Assembly: GCF_000744825.1 (NCBI RefSeq)
Contig: NZ_JQMR01000001.1
Coordinates: 930,001 to 994,000 of the forward strand
DNA: 64,000 nucleotides
Source: Carnobacterium mobile DSM 4848
GTDB lineage: Bacteria; Bacillota; Bacilli; Lactobacillales; Carnobacteriaceae
Direction of reading: 5' to 3'
Position 1 is the stretch's first letter. Every line of letters begins with the position of its first letter. Shown here in pieces: positions 55,665 to 64,000 of this stretch. Under the pieces are notes generated by a model. That model was not told the DNA's origin and ran no database searches. It was given only the letters and a program-made list of their open reading frames with translations. Both the position numbers and the translations under genes were made by a program.

Positions 55665-57746
55665 TTAATTTCCTTGTTTTTCCATAGCAGCTTTTAAAGC
55701 AAGTGCCAATGGGCTTTCAACTTCTTCTTGGGCTTCTTGATTTACTTTTTTCAACAAGCGCTTGGTTTCGTGTTTAGTGATTTTTTTGTTTTTATTGTCT
55801 CCCATTTTTTCAGAAAGATTGCAGTATTTGCATTTAAAATATTTTCCTTTTTTTCCTTCATGAATCTCCATTTTCCGATGACATTGAGCACAACGTCGAT
55901 TAGAGATTTTTGGTTCTTTAAACCGTCTGTACGAACAAGATGTGCTGCTGCAAACTAATAATTTACCTTCTCGCCCATTGCGTTCTTTTAATAATTCACC
56001 GCAATCTGGACAAATTTTAGTGGTAATCGAATGGTCTTTATATGTTTGTTCGCTCATTTTTATTTCTTTAACTAATCGATTGGCTTCTTTTTTTATTTCT
56101 TTCAAAAAAGCTTCTTTTTTTAGTTGACCTAAAGCTATTTTTTCCAGTGAGTTCTCCCATTTGCTTGTCAATTCCGGTGTGACCAAAGCCGGATTCACTA
56201 ACGTTAATAATTGTTTCCCTTTTGGAGAAACTGATAATTTCGTAGTTTTTCGCTCCATTAATTCACTGCTGATCAATTTCTCAATGATTTCCGCCCGAGT
56301 CGCCGGTGTCCCTAAACCATATCTTTCCATTTTTTGAAGCAAGGCCGATTCAGTTAAACGATTGGGAGCTTTAGTTAATTGTTTTTTCACCTTGACTGTC
56401 GCTTGCTTTAATTGTTCGCCTTGCTTGTACTGTTTTTTACTTTTTGTCGGCTCAACTTGCCGCCAGCCATTTTCCAATACGACTTCTTGCTGCAACTTAA
56501 ATGTTACATCTTCAACAGCTAACCAATAAGTTGTTTGAGCCACTTTATAAGCTGGTAAAAACAAACCTAAAAACCGTTCTACGATCATGCGATAAACACG
56601 CAATTCATCCTGATCCATTTTTTCTGGTCGCGGCCGTTCTTCCGTTGGAATAATCCCGTGGTGATCAGTAACTTTACTGTTATCAAATACGCCTTTTTGA
56701 GTCACTTTTGATCCTTTTTTCACTACCTCTTTTACTTCTGAGCTGGCAAATGACTGGATAGCTTGTAAGCGATCTTTCATTGTATTTTGCATATCCGTTG
56801 TCAGATGCTTTGAATCTGTTCTGGGATAAGAAACAACTTTATGCCGCTCATAAAGAGTTTGCATAATATTCAATGTCTTTTTCGCTGAATATTGATAACG
56901 CTGATTGGCTTCTCGTTGCAGTTCTGTTAAATCATAGGGCAATGGAGCTGCAGAACTGCGGATTTTCTCTTTCACTTCTTTAACTAAGATTGGTTTCGAA
57001 GATAGGCGGTCAGCTAATTTTTCTGCTTCTATTCGTTCATGAAATTTTTGTGGAGCTCCTTCCACCAAGCTAGCAGCTTGCTCATCCACAATTATCTCTA
57101 GCGTAAAGTAGGTTTCTGGTACAAATGCTTCAATTGCTGCTTCTTGTTTCCTCACCATCGCTAAAGTTGGAGTTTGGACCCGTCCAGCTGATAAGCTATC
57201 TTGGTATTTAACTGTCAAAGCCCTAGTTACATTCAATCCTATTAACCAATCTGCTTCAGAACGTGCTATCGCTGCGTCATATAAGTCATCGTATTTCTGG
57301 CTCGGCTGCAGCTGTTTAAAACCTGTACGGATAGCTTGATCTGTTTGCGACGAAATCCATAAACGTTTTACCGGTTTATTGAACTTGCTATATTCTAGGA
57401 TCCAACGAGCTACAAGTTCTCCTTCGCGTCCTGCATCTGTTGCTATCACAGCTTGGCCAACATCTTTTCGTTGTGCTAAGCGTTTAATTGCTTTTAGTTG
57501 ATGTTCTGTATTTTTTAAAGGTTTGATTTGCATCTTTTCTGGAATCAATGGCAAAGTTTCCATATTCCACGTCGCCCATTCTGGTTTATAATCTTCAGGC
57601 ATCTTCAATCCCACTAAATGGCCTAGCGCCCAGGTGATAATGACTTCTTTACCTTCAATATAATTTTTGTTTTTTTGATTTGCTCCTAGTACTCTGGCGA
57701 TTTCTTTGCCAACACTTGGTTTTTCAGCAATAATTAGAGTTTTCAT
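55665..57746 (-). CDS. topB: DNA topoisomerase III (type IA)
   Basis: A 693-residue type IA topoisomerase that decatenates or unlinks DNA. An N-terminal Toprim domain (IAEKPSVGKEIARVLG at 6-21; DAGREGELVARW about 104-115) and the active-site tyrosine in VSYPRTDSKHL (about 303-313) are present. Two C-terminal zinc-ribbon-like modules (CPDCGELL...CSSTSC and CAQCHRKM...CKYC, about 583-655) are typical of the Firmicutes TopB. It is divergent from acylphosphatase and ends in a strong terminator. Confidence 0.95.
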   Translation of the reverse strand: MKTLIIAEKPSVGKEIARVLGANQKNKNYIEGKEVIITWALGHLVGLKMPEDYKPEWATWNMETLPLIPEKMQIKPLKNTEHQLKAIKRLAQRKDVGQAVIATDAGREGELVARWILEYSKFNKPVKRLWISSQTDQAIRTGFKQLQPSQKYDDLYDAAIARSEADWLIGLNVTRALTVKYQDSLSAGRVQTPTLAMVRKQEAAIEAFVPETYFTLEIIVDEQAASLVEGAPQKFHERIEAEKLADRLSSKPILVKEVKEKIRSSAAPLPYDLTELQREANQRYQYSAKKTLNIMQTLYERHKVVSYPRTDSKHLTTDMQNTMKDRLQAIQSFASSEVKEVVKKGSKVTQKGVFDNSKVTDHHGIIPTEERPRPEKMDQDELRVYRMIVERFLGLFLPAYKVAQTTYWLAVEDVTFKLQQEVVLENGWRQVEPTKSKKQYKQGEQLKQATVKVKKQLTKAPNRLTESALLQKMERYGLGTPATRAEIIEKLISSELMERKTTKLSVSPKGKQLLTLVNPALVTPELTSKWENSLEKIALGQLKKEAFLKEIKKEANRLVKEIKMSEQTYKDHSITTKICPDCGELLKERNGREGKLLVCSSTSCSYRRFKEPKISNRRCAQCHRKMEIHEGKKGKYFKCKYCNLSEKMGDNKNKKITKHETKRLLKKVNQEAQEEVESPLALALKAAMEKQGN

Positions 57747-57897
57747 TTTATTTCCTTTCTGTGCGTATCTATTCGTCTATGGTCTTTATTCCGTCCGTTT
57801 GTTTTCCTTTAATAAGGACAAAGCTAAAATAATTGTATGCTATCTTTAGACCCAACGCAATACCAGTACTCTGATTCTTTGCTCATCTATAAATTAT
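57747..57897. other. Upstream part of the topB-acylphosphatase spacer
   Basis: The 344-bp divergent spacer holds promoters for both neighbours. In this left half I see only the topB leader with no confident -35/-10 pair. The short minus-strand open frames across 57883-58306 have no ribosome sites and run antisense to acylphosphatase. Confidence 0.45.
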
Positions 57898-57926
57898 TTG
57901 ACGGATTCCTTTTGTACTTATAAAAT
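57898..57926 (+). promoter_or_regulatory. Promoter of acylphosphatase (and possibly yidC)
   Basis: -35 TTGACG (57898-57903), 17-bp spacer, -10 TAAAAT (57921-57926). The leader to the ATG at 58091 would be about 160 nt. Confidence 0.7.
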
Positions 57927-58090
57927 AGAGATAATAACATACCGAAATTTCAACTGTTTTTGCCAACTTTCCATTAGAAAGTGAGGTCTCTAAGAGATGG
58001 TTAATTTTAATCGAATCAAAGAGAGCATGCAACAGTACTTGCCTTTCAAAAAAAAAAACAAACATATCTGAACCACTAGGAGGAAAACCG

Positions 58091-58366
58091 ATGAAAAAAG
58101 TGAAACTGACAGTAAAGGGACGTGTTCAGGGAGTAGGATTTCGTTACATGACAAAGACGGTAGCCGACCAATTGGGTGTCTTCGGGATAGTTCGCAATGA
58201 ATCCGATGGCAGTGTTTATATTGAAGCAAATGGCGAACCAGAAAAAATTGATGCTTTTATTGAAGAAATAAGAAAATCGCCATCTCCAAGCGGAAAAGTC
58301 GAACATATTGATCTGACAGAAGATGCCACATTGCCTACAAAAGATAATTTTTCAGTAAGTAATTGA
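58091..58366 (+). CDS. acyP: Acylphosphatase
   Basis: A 91-residue small enzyme hydrolysing carboxyl-phosphate bonds such as acetyl phosphate or 1,3-bisphosphoglycerate. The signature VKGRVQGVGFRYM (about 8-20) contains the catalytic Arg, and GIVRNESDGSVYIEANG (about 35-51) the catalytic Asn. AGGAGG lies 7 nt before the ATG. It stands 68 bp before yidC, so the genes may share a transcript, an arrangement common in Lactobacillales. Confidence 0.95.
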   Translation: MKKVKLTVKGRVQGVGFRYMTKTVADQLGVFGIVRNESDGSVYIEANGEPEKIDAFIEEIRKSPSPSGKVEHIDLTEDATLPTKDNFSVSN

Positions 58367-58434
58367 ATTCGCTTCACAAATCCTGTATAGTTGGTGTGTT
58401 ATCGGTAAAAAACATTAATGAAGGATAGTGAACA

Positions 58435-59364
58435 ATGAAAAAAAATAACAAACTTCTCTTAACTGGATCACTTTTAGGCGTCATGCTCTTTCTTTCTGGT
58501 TGTATGAGTACAGATAAACAAGGTAATCCTAAAGGTTTTATTTACGAATTTTTAGTTGTTCCTACACAACAACTGATTATTTGGTTAGCTGATACATTTA
58601 ACGGTAACTATGGTTTTGCAATTATTATCATTACATTAATTGTTCGAATCATTATCTTGCCTTTAAATTTAAGCCAATCGAAGAAATCTTTAACACAACA
58701 GGAAAGAATGGCTTTTATCAAACCTGAAATGGATGCCATTCAAGCTAAACAAAAAGCTGCTGTTACTCCTGAAGAAAAAGCAGTTGCTCAACAAGACTTA
58801 ATGGCGTTATATAAAGATAATAATATGAGTATGCTCGGTGGAATCGGCTGCTTGCCATTATTGATTCAAATGCCAATTTTTACAGCCATGTTCCAAGCCA
58901 TTCGGTTATCGCCTGAAATTGCTAATAGTACATTTTTGGGTATCAGTTTAGGTGTCCGTAATATTCCTTTAGCTATTGCAGCTGGGCTGATTTATCTTGT
59001 ACAAGCTTATGTTTCGATGATTGGTGTAGCACCTGAACAAAAGAAACAGATGAAAACCATGATGTATATGAATCCAATCATGATTTTGATGTTTACCATT
59101 TCTTCTCCGGCTGGATTAGGTTTATATTGGTTAGTTGGTGGATTCTTCGGAGTTTTCCAAACTTTGATTACCAACTTCTACTTCAAACCAAGAATCAAAG
59201 CACAAATAACAGAAGAAATGAAAGATCGTCCAAAAAAAGAACGAGTCATTAAAACTGTTGAACCTTTAAATGAACAACCTACGTTAACAGCTAATTCTAT
59301 GCCTAGACAAACTGCTTCTAAAAATAGAAATGGCCGCAATGCGGGTAAACAACAAAGAAGATAA
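58435..59364 (+). CDS. yidC: Membrane protein insertase YidC (lipoprotein form)
   Basis: An Oxa1/YidC insertase of 309 residues that helps membrane proteins fold with or without Sec. The N-terminal lipoprotein signal has the lipobox FLSGC (Cys about 23). Five membrane segments follow, including FAIIIITLIVRIIILPLNL (about 62-80, with the conserved Arg). The long cytoplasmic loop carries QERMAFIKPEMDAI, and the C-terminal tail is basic (RNGRNAGKQQRR). Gram-positives often have two paralogs; a tail of this length suits either SpoIIIJ or YqjG types, so the paralog is not specified. Confidence 0.95.
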   Translation: MKKNNKLLLTGSLLGVMLFLSGCMSTDKQGNPKGFIYEFLVVPTQQLIIWLADTFNGNYGFAIIIITLIVRIIILPLNLSQSKKSLTQQERMAFIKPEMDAIQAKQKAAVTPEEKAVAQQDLMALYKDNNMSMLGGIGCLPLLIQMPIFTAMFQAIRLSPEIANSTFLGISLGVRNIPLAIAAGLIYLVQAYVSMIGVAPEQKKQMKTMMYMNPIMILMFTISSPAGLGLYWLVGGFFGVFQTLITNFYFKPRIKAQITEEMKDRPKKERVIKTVEPLNEQPTLTANSMPRQTASKNRNGRNAGKQQRR

Positions 59365-59408
59365 AAAAAGATTCCTGCTTTTAAAAAAGCAGGAATCTTT
59401 TTTTTTAG
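59363..59408 (+). terminator. Terminator after yidC
   Basis: AAAGATTCCTGCTT and AAGCAGGAATCTTT form a perfect 14-bp stem with an 8-nt or shorter loop, then a long T-run. Confidence 0.93.
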
Positions 59409-59431
59409 AGTTGAGTATTATAAGTTTTTCT

Positions 59432-59544
59432 GCAATCAATGTCTAGCGTTCAAGCCCTGATCTCATGGTACGCTTGATCTTTGCTCACAGTGCTACTTTC
59501 CTAAATTTCTTTCGAGTCAAAGCGGGCTTGTCCCGCTTTTCTTA
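59432..59544. repeat. Intergenic hairpin-ended repeat, copy B
   Basis: In reverse orientation to copy A at 31-123. Shared ends are GCAATCAATGTCTAGCG (left) and GGCTTGTCCCGCTTTTCTTA (right), against rc-A GCATTCAATGTCTAGCG and GAGCTTGTCCCGTTTTTCTTA. The right end is a hairpin, AAAGCGGG-loop-CCCGCTTT, followed by T's, which can terminate transcription. Its last bases, TTA, are the stop codon of the histidine kinase gene. Confidence 0.6.
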
Positions 59545-61101
59545 TTTAACGGTATTTTCTATTTCTTGGGCTTCTTGGTCATTTAGTTCTTGGTAAAGCG
59601 GTAATTTGATTCTAAAAATAGAGCCGTATCCTAAAACACTATTTACAGAAATAGAACCTTTATATCCTGTCAAAAGTTCTCTAGCAATTGCTAATCCTAA
59701 TCCATTTCCGCCTTTGTGCCGACTTCTGGCTTTATCTACACGATAAAATCGGTTAAAGATTTTTTCTGTGTCTTCTTGTGTCATACCTTCCCCAAAATCT
59801 TGAATCGCAATATTCAATTCTTGATTTTCTACCGCAATAGAAACATGAACTTCTTGACGGTCGGTAGAATATTTTACAGCATTATCCATTAAAATAATGA
59901 GGATTTGTTCTAAATGATTTCGATAGATAGGTACATAAACTTCTCCATCAATTGCATCATCTAAATTAAACACAAAATCCGGATAAATCATTTTAAAATT
60001 GTTAACTGTTTGCAAAACCAGCGGCCGAATGGCTGTTTTTTCATTTTTATAATGAATTTCGACTTGTTCAGCTCTTGATAGATCCAGCATTTCTTGTACT
60101 AAACTTTTCATTCGTTCAATTTCTTGCAAAGAAGCTAAAAGAGACTCATCTAAAATTTCAGGATCATCTTTTCCCCAACGATTTAATAATTTCAAATGTC
60201 CTTCCATTACAGCAACAGGTGTTCTCAACTCATGAGAGACATCTTCAACAAATTGCTTTTGTTGTTCAATGTATTGTTGCATTTTGTCCAACATATCATT
60301 AAACACATTCGATAAATGTGTCAGTTCGTCATTGCCTTCAGCAACTTCGATTCGAGAAGTTGATTGAGTATCTTTTCGAATGTCGTTCATTGTATTGGTA
60401 ATTTGTTTGATGGGCTTTAAGAAATTTACAGCCAACATATACCCTATGATACTGCTGAATACCAGCGCTAGGATATTAATAGTAACCAGAGCGAAAAAAA
60501 TCCGTTCGTTCGTTCGATAGTAGTTGGCCATTTCGCTTGTAACTTGAATATAGCCAATCAGCTGCTGAGTTCTTTTTGAATAAATGGGCATAGTCCCTTG
60601 CAACCCTTGTACACCATTGATATCGATCGGTACGACCACTGGTTGAGCGGTTCTTTCAAAAGGAATATCTTTCTGTTTAGACTCAAATAATAAACGAGAA
60701 GTCGGACTGTACACACGTACCATTACTCCTTCTTCGTTCATTTTCGCAAAAATAGTATCTTGAAAATTACTCGGCTGTCCATAGGCTAAATTACGCTGGT
60801 CGAATTCATCGTCCATTTCAATAGGAGTTGATGTATACATACCGCCTAAAGCCATGTAAACTGCTTCTTTTGATAAACTTCCAGTTTCATTGTTCAATCG
60901 ATTGGCGACTCCAAATAATGTTTCTTTTACATCTTCATTTTCTTGAGTCAGCAAGATTTGCCGGAAGCCGATAAAAATGATGATAGAAAATATAGAGAAA
61001 GTGAAGAAAATGGCTAATGCAGCTCCCATTGTCCACTTCCATTTTAACGAAATTCGTTTTTTCCTTTTTCGTTCTTTTCCTTTAAAAGAAAATGATTTCA
61101 C
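59542..61101 (-). CDS. Sensor histidine kinase (LisK/CsrS-like)
   Basis: A 519-residue membrane sensor. There are two membrane helices (about 25-48 and 205-227) flanking an extracytoplasmic sensor domain. A HAMP linker (about 228-280), the phosphorylated His in FVEDVSHELRTPVAVM (about 300) and the ATPase boxes DNAVKYS (N box), DFGEGMTQED (G1) and GGNGLGLAIA (G2) follow. It phosphorylates the adjacent response regulator, whose stop overlaps its start by 4 bp. Relatives in Listeria and streptococci respond to envelope stress; the signal here is unknown. Its stop codon lies in an intergenic repeat. Confidence 0.9.
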   Translation of the reverse strand: MKSFSFKGKERKRKKRISLKWKWTMGAALAIFFTFSIFSIIIFIGFRQILLTQENEDVKETLFGVANRLNNETGSLSKEAVYMALGGMYTSTPIEMDDEFDQRNLAYGQPSNFQDTIFAKMNEEGVMVRVYSPTSRLLFESKQKDIPFERTAQPVVVPIDINGVQGLQGTMPIYSKRTQQLIGYIQVTSEMANYYRTNERIFFALVTINILALVFSSIIGYMLAVNFLKPIKQITNTMNDIRKDTQSTSRIEVAEGNDELTHLSNVFNDMLDKMQQYIEQQKQFVEDVSHELRTPVAVMEGHLKLLNRWGKDDPEILDESLLASLQEIERMKSLVQEMLDLSRAEQVEIHYKNEKTAIRPLVLQTVNNFKMIYPDFVFNLDDAIDGEVYVPIYRNHLEQILIILMDNAVKYSTDRQEVHVSIAVENQELNIAIQDFGEGMTQEDTEKIFNRFYRVDKARSRHKGGNGLGLAIARELLTGYKGSISVNSVLGYGSIFRIKLPLYQELNDQEAQEIENTVK

Positions 61102-61790
61102 GAACGCATCACGTATCCTGTTCCACGAACGGTTTGGATATAGCCTTCCCCACCCGGAACATCAATTTTATTTCGCAAATAGCGGATATAAACATCTACC
61201 ACATTTGTTTCTACTTCTGTTTCATAACCCCAAACTTTATTTAATAAAACATCTCGTGCCAATACAACGTTGACATTTTCCATTAATTCCAATAATAATT
61301 CATATTCTCTTTTTGTCAGCTCAATGATCTCATCACCACGGCGAACAACCCGATTTTCTTTTTCAATAGTTAAATCACGGTAAGTTACTGTTGTCTGTTT
61401 GGTAATATTTTGTTCATTTTCAATTTCTATCCGGCGGAATAATGCACGCATCCGCGCCAATAATTCTTCTATAGCAAACGGTTTGACAATATAATCGTCT
61501 GCTCCATGATCTAAACCAGAAACACGGTCGATAACTGAGTCTCTAGCAGTCATCATAATAATGGGTACACTGCTAACTTGACGAATACGACGGCAAACAT
61601 CAATTCCGTTCAGTTCTGGAAGCATTAAGTCAAGCAAAATAACATCCCACTTTTCCTCTTCATTCAATGCTGCTTCCAATCCCGCGCGTCCATTATAACG
61701 TACCTCTGTCTCATACCCTTCATGTTTTAATTCTAATTCAACAAAACGGGCCAAGTTTTTTTCATCTTCAATAATTAATATTCTATTCAT
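61098..61790 (-). CDS. OmpR-family response regulator (LisR/CsrR-like)
   Basis: A 230-residue DNA-binding regulator. The receiver domain has acidic residues at 8-9, the phospho-acceptor Asp54 in LLDLMLPE, Thr81 and Lys103 in IVKPF. A C-terminal winged helix (about 130-228) ends with GEGYIQTVRGTGYVM. It is the first gene of the two-gene operon with the sensor kinase and overlaps it by 4 bp, implying balanced synthesis. By resemblance it belongs with LisR/CovR-type regulators; targets cannot be inferred here. Confidence 0.92.
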   Translation of the reverse strand: MNRILIIEDEKNLARFVELELKHEGYETEVRYNGRAGLEAALNEEEKWDVILLDLMLPELNGIDVCRRIRQVSSVPIIMMTARDSVIDRVSGLDHGADDYIVKPFAIEELLARMRALFRRIEIENEQNITKQTTVTYRDLTIEKENRVVRRGDEIIELTKREYELLLELMENVNVVLARDVLLNKVWGYETEVETNVVDVYIRYLRNKIDVPGGEGYIQTVRGTGYVMRS

Positions 61791-61976
61791 TCTATTCCCA
61801 CCTGTTCTTCTATTTTCATCGAACTTCGCTTTTGTTACAATACCATGCTATTCTTAAATTCTCAATAAGATTCTCATCTCATTATAATTTTACCATAAAA
61901 CAGATGAAAATAAGAAGTTTTAAAAATCCTTTTGTTTTTTTAAATCAATTTGATTTTCAAGTAAGAAAAACGTTCG

Positions 61977-62012
61977 AAAAAAAAGGAGCTGAGATCGGTC
62001 CTCAGCTTCCTT
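61977..62012 (-). terminator. Terminator after gnd
   Basis: Minus strand GGAAGCTGAG, loop, CTCAGCTCC and eight Ts, about 44 bp past the gnd stop. Confidence 0.85.
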
Positions 62013-62055
62013 AATCAATGAGTGATTCAATTATCTTATCGTTGTCTCCAAACGA

Positions 62056-63489
62056 TTAAAGTTCTTCTTGTCCATTGTCTCCATACCAATCAAAATGAAA
62101 AGTTCCACTTCTGTCTGTTCTTTCATATGTGTGAGCGCCAAAATAGTCTCTTTGTGCTTGAATGATATTAGCAGGCAAACTAGCTGCACGGTATGAATCA
62201 TAATAAGCAATTGCAGAAGAGAATGTCGGAACAGGAACACCTGATTTTACAGCAATCCCAATAACATCACGAACTGCATCTTGATAATTTTTTGTAATGT
62301 CCATAAAGTAATCATCCAACATTAAATTTTTCAGTTCTGGATTTTTATCATAAGCATCTGTAATTTTTTGTAAGAAACGTGCACGGATAATACAACCTGC
62401 GCGGAAAATCTTTGCAATTTCTCCATATTGTAAATTCCAGTCGTATTCTTCACTAGCTGTCCGCATTTGAGCAAATCCTTGAGCATAACTCATGATCTTG
62501 CTGAAATACAAAGCTTTACGAATATTTTCTACTAAAACCGCTTTGTCTCCATCAAATGAATACTCAGCTGGCTTTGGTAAAATTTCACTTGCGGCTACTC
62601 TTTCTTCTTTCAAAGCAGAGATGTAACGGGCAAAAACGGATTCCGTAATCAATGGAAGAGGGACACCTAAGTCTAATGCACTTTGTGAAGTCCATTTACC
62701 TGTTCCTTTGTTCCCCGCACGGTCTAAAATAATATCTACCATTGGCTTACCTGTTTCAGGATCTTTTTTTGTTAATGCATTAGCCGTAATTTCAATTAAA
62801 AAGCTATCTAACTCGCCTTTGTTCCATTCAGCAAAAACTTCTGCCACTTCATCAACTGATAGACCAACCACTTTACGCAATACATCATAAGATTCAGCAA
62901 TTAATTGCATATCTCCGTATTCGATTCCATTATGAACCATTTTAACATAATGACCGGCTCCATTAGGTCCAATGTAAGTTACACAAGGTTCTCCGTCTTC
63001 AGCAACGGCAGCAATTTTTTCTAAGATGGGCGCTACTAGATCGTAAGCTTCTTTTTGTCCGCCTGGCATAATTGCAGGTCCTAGTAAAGCTCCTTCTTCT
63101 CCGCCGGAAACTCCTGTTCCAATAAAGTTAATACCAGATTCGGCTAACTCTTCGTTACGGCGCATTGTATCTTTGAAGAAAGTATTTCCCCCATCAATCA
63201 ATACGTCTCCAGCATCAAGGTGAGGTAAAAGACCTTGAATTGTTGCATCTGTACCTTTTCCAGCTTGAACCATCAATAAAATCCGACGCGGTTTTTCTAA
63301 TGAAGCAACAAACTCTTCAATTGTATAGGTAGGAACTAATTTTTTATCTGGGTGTTCTGCCACCACTGCTTCTGTTTTTGATCCAGTTCGGTTAAAAATC
63401 GAAACAGTATATCCTCTACTTTCAATATTTAAAGCTAAGTTTTTTCCCATTACGGCCATGCCCACTACGCCAATTTGTTGTTTACTCAT
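62056..63489 (-). CDS. gnd: 6-phosphogluconate dehydrogenase (decarboxylating)
   Basis: Oxidises 6-phosphogluconate to ribulose-5-phosphate with CO2 release and NADPH formation, in the pentose phosphate or phosphoketolase pathway. It is 477 residues, the long form. Rossmann motif [18 protein letters not shown] (6-23), [21 protein letters not shown] (about 127-147), catalytic Lys/His in [16 protein letters not shown] (about 182-197) and the substrate-binding C-terminal [18 protein letters not shown] are present. It is transcribed alone. SD GGGGAGAG precedes the ATG. Confidence 0.97.
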   Translation of the reverse strand: MSKQQIGVVGMAVMGKNLALNIESRGYTVSIFNRTGSKTEAVVAEHPDKKLVPTYTIEEFVASLEKPRRILLMVQAGKGTDATIQGLLPHLDAGDVLIDGGNTFFKDTMRRNEELAESGINFIGTGVSGGEEGALLGPAIMPGGQKEAYDLVAPILEKIAAVAEDGEPCVTYIGPNGAGHYVKMVHNGIEYGDMQLIAESYDVLRKVVGLSVDEVAEVFAEWNKGELDSFLIEITANALTKKDPETGKPMVDIILDRAGNKGTGKWTSQSALDLGVPLPLITESVFARYISALKEERVAASEILPKPAEYSFDGDKAVLVENIRKALYFSKIMSYAQGFAQMRTASEEYDWNLQYGEIAKIFRAGCIIRARFLQKITDAYDKNPELKNLMLDDYFMDITKNYQDAVRDVIGIAVKSGVPVPTFSSAIAYYDSYRAASLPANIIQAQRDYFGAHTYERTDRSGTFHFDWYGDNGQEEL

Positions 63490-63919
63490 GCGTAAACTCT
63501 CCCCTCGGTACTCGATTTTCTTGTTACTTGTTATATTTCTTCTGTCTTTACTATCCTACCAAAAAAATCCTGAAATTAAAAGGAAGGAATGTCCGAGAAA
63601 AGTTATTTATCAGCTAATGCAGCCAACTAGTTCTCAACTTTTGCTGGCTATTTTTGTAGAGAATTTTGATTAGCCATTCGCCTATAAATTCCAGCTGCAT
63701 TCTTGGTCGCGTTTTGCTCCCTAACTTCTTCTTTAATTGTATTTAAGCATTATAGCTGATTATTTAAAGGAGTCTTCCATACAGTGTAAATTAACCCCAA
63801 TGTTTTCATTTAGCTGCCTTTTACTACCTGCTTTTATTTAAAATAGTGTATGATAAGCTTATCTAAGTAAATAAATTACATTTCTCTTAGATTTTTATTC
63901 TATCTCAAGGGGGATTATC
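63490..63919. other. Gene-free spacer between gnd and the edge gene
   Basis: About 430 bp. It must hold divergent promoters. The open frame at 63458-63673 on the plus strand is antisense to the gnd start and has no ribosome site. A short stem AGCCA/TGGCT with TTTTT at about 63620-63656 is too weak to call a terminator. I recognise no RNA gene in it. Confidence 0.45.
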
Positions 63920-64000
63920 ATGTATCAATCTTATCACACTGATTCTGACGGCAAAATAGTAGTAGATGAAAAAGACCAAATAACCGATTGGCTGCACGTG
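63920..64000 (+). CDS. Start of an unidentified protein, cut by the window edge
   Basis: An open frame from ATG 63920 with AAGGGGG 7 nt upstream continues without stop to the window end (27 codons). It begins MYQSYHTDSDGKIV, then a charged segment, then TDWLHV. The start resembles the N-terminus of CorA-type magnesium transporters of lactic bacteria, which begin with a short acidic beta segment, but 27 residues are not enough to name it. A real gene is likely because ribosome site, start and open frame agree. Confidence 0.55.
   Translation, partial: MYQSYHTDSDGKIVVDEKDQITDWLHV

Noticed and set aside
57883-58306. Three minus-strand open frames over the acylphosphatase gene
   Set aside because: They overlap a clear gene on the other strand, have no ribosome sites and have no recognisable sequence.

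Overview
The window is a typical piece of core chromosome from a low-G+C Gram-positive bacterium of the order Lactobacillales, most probably Carnobacteriaceae (Carnobacterium-like). The evidence is AT-rich coding and spacer DNA, Bacillus-type gene neighbourhoods, Shine-Dalgarno sites close to AAGGAGG, lipoprotein YidC and PrsA, a bifunctional AdhE, a DRTGG/CBS/hotdog protein like YtoI, and no sporulation genes. The species assignment is inference, because no rRNA or species marker is present. I see no prophage, transposase, CRISPR array, restriction or defence system, and no tRNA or rRNA gene.

Layout. 1-6.5 kb (minus strand): an intergenic repeat, the ytmP-trmB pair, a DHA2 drug exporter, D-amino-acid aminotransferase and the ecsA-ecsB ABC exporter. 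6.7-8.7 kb (plus): hit, a YtxH-domain gene and prsA. 8.8-16.5 kb (minus): yhaO-yhaN-yhaM nucleases, a YheA-like gene and a class A penicillin-binding protein. 17-18.3 kb (plus): a CNNM/CBS membrane protein with an unusual start region. 18.4-26.3 kb (minus): nrnA, ytoI-like, a metal hydrolase, dinB, a DtxR-family regulator and adhE. 26.5-31.8 kb (minus): comN-like, yajC, tgt, queA, ruvB, ruvA, with a plus-strand candidate structured RNA between tgt and queA. 32-47.8 kb (minus): msrB, mutL, mutS, ymdB, rny, recA, cinA, pgsA, rodZ, and a YmfI/YmfH/YmfF-like SDR and peptidase set. 47.9-57.7 kb (minus): a nucleoside ABC uptake operon (BmpA lipoprotein, ATPase, two permeases), ftsK/spoIIIE and topB. 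58-59.4 kb (plus): acylphosphatase and yidC. 59.5-63.5 kb (minus): a two-component system and gnd. A new gene enters at the right edge.

Functional themes. DNA repair and recombination is the largest group (mutS, mutL, recA, ruvA, ruvB, dinB, topB, ftsK, yhaO/yhaN); dinB, recA and cinA carry LexA-box-like sites. RNA turnover and modification follows (rny, yhaM, nrnA, trmB, tgt, queA). Envelope and secretion functions include PBP1A/2A, prsA, ecsAB, yajC, yidC, rodZ and pgsA. Redox and metal control is visible as two Rex-like operators before adhE and a DtxR-type palindrome on the promoter of the DtxR-family gene.

The most unusual items are non-coding. One is a plus-strand RNA of about 280 nt (28740-29021) with its own promoter, a long closing helix and a terminator. 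Another is a perfect 9-nt Shine-Dalgarno separated from a TTG start by a perfect 9-bp hairpin (16947-16989), which looks like a split ribosome-binding site. There are also a perfect 42-bp palindrome (16573-16614) and two copies of a hairpin-ended intergenic repeat (31-123 and 59432-59544).
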